A DNA stretch of 64,000 nucleotides from Actinomadura cremea. Its GTDB lineage: Bacteria > Actinomycetota > Actinomycetes > Streptosporangiales > Streptosporangiaceae. The notes below the pieces were generated by a model. The model had not been told where the DNA came from, made no database searches, and saw only the letters and a program-made list of their open reading frames with translations. Position numbers and translations under genes: made by a program. The stretch spans positions 682,001 through 746,000 of the forward strand of contig NZ_BMRF01000001.1 of the NCBI RefSeq assembly GCF_014648495.1. The letters are read 5' to 3'. Position 1 is the stretch's first letter. Every line of letters starts with the position of its first letter. Below, in pieces: positions 60,501 to 64,000 of this stretch.

Positions 60501-61010
60501 GACTTCCTCGTCGGCGCCGTCCGGACCCGGCGCTGGATCCTGGTCGGCGACCCCGGCACGACGACGCCCGCCTACCGGGAGTACGGCGGCGAGGAGCCCG
60601 CCGAGCACCTGACCCGAGGCCCGCTCGGCCGGTACACCGGCCCCGTCCCGCCCCGCAACACGCCTCCCGCAGCCCCGACGCTCCCGGACCCGACGCTCGC
60701 GGACGCGACGACCGTCGACGAGCCCCCCGAGGAGGCCCCGCCCGAGGAGGACGTGCCGCCCGCAACGGCGGCTCCCGAGGACGTCACGCTCGCCGATCTG
60801 ACGACCGTCGACACACCGCCCCCCGAGGACGCACCGCCCGCAGACCCCACACTCGCGGACCTGACGGCCATCGACGCGCCACCCGAACCCCCGACGACCG
60901 CAGGCGAACCGTCCACGCCCGCCGACCGGGACGACGACCACGCCGACCGGCAGGACGGCCCCGCAGGCGACCGGCAGGACGGGCAGGACGGCCCCGAAGG
61001 CGACCGGTAA
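57546..61010 (+). CDS. large acidic coiled-coil protein with degenerate SF1-helicase-like ends
   Basis: 1154 aa. Residues 1-325 are an acidic, Pro/Glu/Asp/Thr-rich disordered region made of loose repeats (TPSGHEDAPAP, TTPAAESAETD). At about 325-440 lies a compact domain with TGERALVLAPTALQAAAVLR, which looks like motif Ia of superfamily 1 helicases. A long Ala/Glu/Arg coiled coil runs from 540 to 920. At about 950-1005, TADVVVGTPVAAGLALDDTEFDALITVGDLRDAD and RRWILVGDPG resemble motifs II-III, but Walker A and a DEAD/DEAG box are absent. The C-terminus has three TLADxTxxD repeats. It may be a dead helicase used as scaffold. I know no described function. Confidence 0.7.
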   Translation: MASVNKSTSGPGDEPVPTYVPESEISTDELPLPTNEEPGTDEQAPVAADPDVPEGPDVAEADAPEALPDEDAPGHVPSGTAPAEDADEQAPPLDTAAGPGGHEATPATVPENAEPETEAATPDGHEGTPAAEPEGRDDDADEGSADADTPQSDAPDITTAEETGGERGIDPEAGPETGEPDAQDQAPHVDTPSIAPAAESAETGAGDEDAPRHGTPDGTPSGQAPDEHGGTLADDDVPGAEHAPEHHTSSTPPAGETADETGAQDGTTDDRAPNDDTPRTTPAAESAETDPEDDPPEQDTPEHGGTPSGHEDAPAPGPEDDEPGEVHEVVERVCAALIEVYERLDAAPRDEGTVGWGTRIAALRAFRERRVAGDWDVLARLLVAPADALGTDDVRIVPVPGEAHEAEIVREVVDELLATGERALVLAPTALQAAAVLRSVETDAGVFALALDTDPGEAPPEPPRKPPERPKPPHGTVEFKRVPDVTRVQALPVPSAPETWVRGAVLRASGEAWRQSWQTELRMLQRGLLWLEQWPRDHAALESVRAETLRRREEFEAERAALTAAIEEARSAAEAAAGAAAEATAEAERLDVEQRAAEAELAGPQAEAERLQAAADTVSAEAGELTRVADAAHARCTELAQRAQHAHGEIQAARQVEESLADELHRAQEALPAAVHDAERAVAADADAAAEGHASYYRLVSAESALSAMQKKMSLGQRLHVASPPSGLRSMRAEVKARRREADEAAKRAAQARHAAEEADRLRRGLEQFVADGGAQLGAAREAQQRFGEELAWLATERERADAEHREQARLAAEAVHRATEAGLEARVAKQTARKIEERAEAARTAREEALATAEREGAAAEDAARRAAEATAALEHRSAEAQSELATRDAELQAAEESEARAREHVEEICGSIPSVEPDAIAAHQSRAMARIEELAAYVDGRAPDGEALLRTADVVVGTPVAAGLALDDTEFDALITVGDLRDADFLVGAVRTRRWILVGDPGTTTPAYREYGGEEPAEHLTRGPLGRYTGPVPPRNTPPAAPTLPDPTLADATTVDEPPEEAPPEEDVPPATAAPEDVTLADLTTVDTPPPEDAPPADPTLADLTAIDAPPEPPTTAGEPSTPADRDDDHADRQDGPAGDRQDGQDGPEGDR

Positions 61011-61031
61011 CGGCGGACGACGGACGACGGA

Positions 61032-61064
61032 CCGCCCGAGGAGCGGGCGGGCGTCCTCGGGCGG
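61032..61064. terminator. bidirectional terminator hairpin
   Basis: CCGCCCGAGGA (61032-61042) pairs perfectly with TCCTCGGGCGG (61054-61064) around an 11-base loop, between the convergent coiled-coil and small membrane protein genes. Confidence 0.75.
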
Positions 61065-61086
61065 TGCTGGGATGTCGGACGGACGG

Positions 61087-61476
61087 TCAATCGTCGTCGT
61101 CCAGGAACAGGTTCAGCACCCAGCCGACCACGCCGACGACGATCGCGCCCCAGAAGGCGGCCCAGAAGCCGTCGACGTGGAAGGGCAGTTCGAGGCGTGC
61201 GGCGAGCTCGCTGGTCAGCCAGAGCAGGAGCGCGTTGACGACGAGGCCGATGAGCCCCAGGGTCAGCACGTAGAAGGCGCAGCCCAGCGTCTTCACGATC
61301 GGCTTGATGATCGCGTTGACGACGCCGAAGACGACGGCGACGCCGAGGAGGGTCAGCGCACGTCCGCCGGCGGTGTCGCCGACGCCCGTGACGCCCTGGA
61401 CGGTGATGCCGTGGATCAGCGCGGTGGCGGCCCACAGGGCGACCGCGGTGATGCCCACCTTGAGAAGAATGCGCAC
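61087..61476 (-). CDS. four-helix small membrane protein (phage holin family IV-like)
   Basis: 129 aa from GTG 61476. Four hydrophobic helices: ILLKVGITAVALWAATALI, ALTLLGVAVVFGVVNAIIKP, FYVLTLGLIGLVVNALLLWL, and FWAAFWGAIVVGVVGWVLNL, ending DDDD. The N-A-I-I-K-P-I-V-K loop is typical of the widespread YvlD/holin IV-like family of bacterial chromosomes. There is no phage context. Function unknown, probably envelope related. Confidence 0.8.
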   Translation of the reverse strand: MRILLKVGITAVALWAATALIHGITVQGVTGVGDTAGGRALTLLGVAVVFGVVNAIIKPIVKTLGCAFYVLTLGLIGLVVNALLLWLTSELAARLELPFHVDGFWAAFWGAIVVGVVGWVLNLFLDDDD

Positions 61477-61568
61477 ATCACCAGGGTGCGCGGCCGACCC
61501 CGGGGCCGCCATCAGTCCACGCGGCGATTTCGGGGGGTGCGCCGATCACCGTCAGGTAGGAGACGGCC

Positions 61569-62045
61569 TCATTCGTTCCGGTCGAAGAAGGGCGACTTGA
61601 CGGACGGGCCCTGGCCGGCCGGGGCGGGCGCGGGGCGCGGCGGCCACACCTGCGGCGCCGGGCGCTCCGCCGGACGATCGGACGAGCGGCCCGACGGGCG
61701 CTCCGCCGGCGTCCCGCCCTTGCCCTGGCGGACGCGCGCGAGTTCGCGCTCCAGCCGCCGCTTCTCCATCTCGAGCGTGGTGAGCGACTCCTCGTGCTCC
61801 TCGCGCAGGTAGCGCAGGTCGCGGCGGGCGCGCAGGATGCGTCCGGCGCCCATGAAGGTGAGCATCGTGCCGATGACGAAGACGGCCGCGACGACGGCCC
61901 CGGCGACGAACACCTGCCATTCGTTGTTCACGAAGGGGACGTCCTGGCCGAAGACGACCAGGTCGGCCGGCCCGGTGTTGGCGAGCAGGACGCCCGCGCC
62001 GACGGTGATCGCGGCCGCTACCAGGAGGAATCCGACGAAAACCAT
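61569..62045 (-). CDS. membrane protein with two helices and coiled-coil tail, unknown function
   Basis: 158 aa from ATG 62045, which has GGAG upstream. Helix 1 (FVGFLLVAAAITVGAGVLLA) and helix 2 (VFVAGAVVAAVFVIGTMLTF) are followed by a charged coiled coil (REEHEESLTTLEMEKRRLERELARVRQ in pieces, about 95-120) and a Pro/Arg-rich end. Similar small proteins are common in actinobacteria. No family function known to me. Confidence 0.7.
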   Translation of the reverse strand: MVFVGFLLVAAAITVGAGVLLANTGPADLVVFGQDVPFVNNEWQVFVAGAVVAAVFVIGTMLTFMGAGRILRARRDLRYLREEHEESLTTLEMEKRRLERELARVRQGKGGTPAERPSGRSSDRPAERPAPQVWPPRPAPAPAGQGPSVKSPFFDRNE

Positions 62046-62200
62046 GTGCAGAGCTCCTCTGCTGTGACTCCGGAGGGGGACGGAGGACACCCACCATGCC
62101 AGACCCCGTGCCCAAGATCCGAAAAATCAGCATTCGCCCGAATTGGGTTCCGCACCCCGCCGCCCGGGTACCCACCGAACACACCGACACCGGGACGACC

Positions 62201-62254
62201 GGATGCACCGGATGCACCGGATGCACCGGGAACACCGGGACGAGCGGGAACACC
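62201..62254 (+). repeat. 9-bp tandem repeat upstream of the HAD gene
   Basis: Six 9-bp units in a row: GGATGCACC three times, then GGGAACACC, GGGACGAGC and GGGAACACC. The array ends directly at the GGGAGG ribosome site of the HAD gene at 62267. Copy number could vary between strains. Confidence 0.8.
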
Positions 62255-62266
62255 GGGAGGACGACC

Positions 62267-62926
62267 ATGCCCCTGCAGGCCATCGTGTTCGACCTGGACG
62301 GGGTCCTGATCGACTCCGAGCCCGTCTGGGAGGAGGTCCGGCGCGCCTACGTCGCCGAACTCGGCGGCCGCTGGCTGCCGGACACGCAGGACCGGCTGAT
62401 GGGCATGAGCACCGACGAGTGGGCCGACTACATCGCGACCGACCTGGTCGACGGGGTGTCCGCCGAGGACGTCGCGTACACGGTGATCGACCGCATGTCG
62501 CAGCGGTACGCCGAGCACCTGCCCGTCCTGCCGGGGGCGCGGGACGCGGTGCACCGGACGGCCGCGCGCCACCGGCTCGGCCTCGCCAGCTCGTCCCCGC
62601 GCGCCCTGATCGACATCGTCCTCGGCCGGCTCGGCGTCGAGGCGCTGTTCCCCGCGACCGTCTCCACCGAGGAGGTCGACCGGGGCAAACCGGCGCCGGA
62701 CGGGTACCTCATGGTGGCCGGGCGGCTCGGCGTCCCCGCCCGCGACTGCGTCGCGATCGAGGACTCCTCCAACGGACTCCGCTCCGCGCACGCCGCCGGG
62801 ATGCGGGTGATCGCGGTCCCGCGCCCCGCGCACCCGCCCGCGCCGGACGCGCTGGCGCTGGCCGCGCACGTCGCCGACGGCCTCGACGACCTGACCGAGG
62901 AGCTTATCCACAAGGTCGCGAAGTGA
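62267..62926 (+). CDS. HAD family phosphatase (beta-phosphoglucomutase-like)
   Basis: 219 aa. Catalytic motif I FDLDGVLIDSE (about 7-17), motif II SSSP near 108, the Lys of motif III in DRGKPAPDGYL, and motif IV IEDSSNGLRSAHAAGM. The alpha-helical cap lies between motifs I and II. The substrate is a phosphate ester such as a sugar phosphate, not determinable here. The ATG is chosen for its GGGAGG site; the longer open frame upstream is made of the 9-bp repeat. Confidence 0.88.
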   Translation: MPLQAIVFDLDGVLIDSEPVWEEVRRAYVAELGGRWLPDTQDRLMGMSTDEWADYIATDLVDGVSAEDVAYTVIDRMSQRYAEHLPVLPGARDAVHRTAARHRLGLASSSPRALIDIVLGRLGVEALFPATVSTEEVDRGKPAPDGYLMVAGRLGVPARDCVAIEDSSNGLRSAHAAGMRVIAVPRPAHPPAPDALALAAHVADGLDDLTEELIHKVAK

Positions 62927-62949
62927 CGCACCGTGTCGGCGACGGCTCC

Positions 62950-62955
62950 TAGTAT
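62950..62955 (+). promoter_or_regulatory. putative -10 element of recQ
   Basis: TAGTAT six bases before the recQ ATG. Transcription would start at or next to the A of ATG, giving a leaderless mRNA. No -35 of quality is seen. Confidence 0.45.
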
Positions 62956-62961
62956 GGGCGA

Positions 62962-64000
62962 ATGTCCTCCCCCGAGACTCCCGAGGTCCCCGAGGTCCCC
63001 GAGGCGCGCGAGACCCCGGTGACGGAGATCGACGAGACGCTGCGGCGCGTGTTCGGCTACGACACGTTCCGGGACGGCCAGCGCGGCATCGTCGAGCACG
63101 TGGTCTCCGGCGGGGACGCGCTGGTGCTGATGCCGACCGGCGGCGGGAAGTCGCTGTGCTACCAGATCCCGGCGCTGGTCCGGAAGGGCACCGGCATCGT
63201 GATCTCCCCGCTCATCGCCCTCATGCAGGACCAGGTCGACGCCCTGCGCGCCCTCGGCGTCCGCGCGGGCTTCCTCAACTCCACGCAAGACCTCGACGAG
63301 CGCCGCATCGTCGAGGCCCAGTTCGTCCAGGGCGAGCTCGACCTGCTCTACCTCGCGCCCGAGCGGCTGCGGCTCCCGGCGACCGTCGAACTGCTCGACC
63401 GCGGCGACGTGTCGCTGTTCGCGATCGACGAGGCGCACTGCGTGTCGCAGTGGGGGCACGACTTCCGGCCCGACTACCTGATGCTGTCCGGCCTGCACGA
63501 ACGCTGGCCGGACGTCCCGCGCATCGCCCTCACCGCCACCGCGACCGAGGCGACCCGCGCGGAGATCGCGTCCCGGCTCGACCTCGAGCGGGCGCGGCAC
63601 TTCGTCGCGAGCTTCGACCGTCCGAACATCCAGTACCGCATCGAGCCGAAGACCGACGCGAAGCGCCAGCTCCTCAAACTCCTGCAGACGGAGCACAAGG
63701 GCGACGCGGGCATCGTCTACTGCCTGTCGCGCAACTCGGTGGAGAAGCACGCCCGGTTCCTCAGCGAGAACGGCATCGAGGCCGTCCCGTACCACGCGGG
63801 CCTCGACGCCGCGACGCGCGCGACGAACCAGTCCCGGTTCCTGCGGGAGGACGGGCTCGTCGTCGTCGCGACGATCGCGTTCGGCATGGGCATCGACAAA
63901 CCGGACGTCCGGTTCGTCGCCCACCTCGACCTGCCGAAGTCGGTCGAGGGCTACTACCAGGAGACGGGACGCGCCGGACGCGACGGGCTCCCGTCCACGG
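62962..64000 (+). CDS. recQ: ATP-dependent DNA helicase RecQ (partial, 3' end outside)
   Basis: 346 codons of a longer gene. After a short PEVPEVPEA repeat, the SF2 motifs follow: motif 0 [11 protein letters not shown], Walker [14 protein letters not shown], Ia [15 protein letters not shown] in [21 protein letters not shown] (the RecQ-specific aromatic loop), [37 protein letters not shown] and [12 protein letters not shown] at the window edge. It unwinds DNA in recombination and fork repair. The RQC and HRDC parts lie beyond the window. Confidence 0.95.
   Translation, partial: MSSPETPEVPEVPEARETPVTEIDETLRRVFGYDTFRDGQRGIVEHVVSGGDALVLMPTGGGKSLCYQIPALVRKGTGIVISPLIALMQDQVDALRALGVRAGFLNSTQDLDERRIVEAQFVQGELDLLYLAPERLRLPATVELLDRGDVSLFAIDEAHCVSQWGHDFRPDYLMLSGLHERWPDVPRIALTATATEATRAEIASRLDLERARHFVASFDRPNIQYRIEPKTDAKRQLLKLLQTEHKGDAGIVYCLSRNSVEKHARFLSENGIEAVPYHAGLDAATRATNQSRFLREDGLVVVATIAFGMGIDKPDVRFVAHLDLPKSVEGYYQETGRAGRDGLPST

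Noticed and set aside
61087-61476. Holin-like gene as sign of a prophage
   Set aside because: No other phage gene is near; this protein family is widespread in bacterial chromosomes.
62201-62254. 9-bp array read as CRISPR-like or att site
   Set aside because: Units abut without spacers and there is no integrase or cas gene.

Overview
The window is very GC-rich double-stranded bacterial DNA (by eye well above 70% G+C, third codon positions almost all G or C, many GTG starts). The gene content points to a filamentous actinobacterium: many Ser/Thr protein kinases, a PknG operon, GntR/TetR/NrtR-type regulators, a stand-alone STAS protein and GTGA/ATGA-coupled operons. A family such as Thermomonosporaceae (Actinomadura-like) or a relative fits best; that placement is inference from gene style, not a computed result. 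I see no tRNA, rRNA, CRISPR array, insertion sequence or prophage.

Layout. 1-5.4 kb: housekeeping genes: an alpha/beta hydrolase tail, corA, purD, a decayed LtrA-like fragment, purB and a MOSC protein. 5.4-14.2 kb: a SUFU-domain protein, a MurA-family enzyme, about 0.9 kb without genes, a three-part regulator, hisC-type aminotransferase, NUDIX/winged-helix regulator, TetR, a sigma factor lacking region 4, and a PPOX flavoprotein. 14.3-26.5 kb: five complete receptor-like Ser/Thr kinases with varied C-terminal modules (two with PQQ propellers, one with a Cys-rich LppU-like domain, two with a PEGA-like domain, two membrane helices and a PH-like domain), interleaved with a secreted propeller protein, an NmrA reductase and a GNAT enzyme. 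The cluster ends in the wreck of a kinase-WD40 gene. 27.0-30.9 kb: a large NACHT-LRR NTPase of the bacterial NLR type, then an internally deleted regulator remnant.

30.9-42.7 kb: a sialic-acid unit: secreted sialidase, a Rieske protein, a FadR/GntR repressor, and a divergent operon of ABC importer, NanA-type lyase, ROK kinase and NanE epimerase. The logic is release of sialic acid outside the cell, import by the peptide-type ABC system, cleavage to ManNAc, phosphorylation and epimerisation to GlcNAc-6-P. A promoter and a palindromic operator sit in front of the operon. 42.7-46.7 kb: flotillin with a small NfeD-like partner, a lipoprotein, a PlsC acyltransferase and a STAS antagonist.

46.8-54.8 kb (minus strand): a translationally coupled operon for a coiled-coil protein, PknG, a tiny Thr/Pro-rich ORF, a vWA protein, an FHA protein with zinc ribbons, a GlnX-like membrane protein and a GlnH-like binding lipoprotein. 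It looks like an enlarged version of the known GlnH-GlnX-PknG amino-acid sensing pathway. 55.1-64 kb: a tandem pair of CNNM/CorC-type CBS proteins, a large acidic coiled-coil protein with degenerate superfamily-1 helicase-like ends, a small four-helix membrane protein, a one-helix membrane protein, a HAD hydrolase and the start of recQ.
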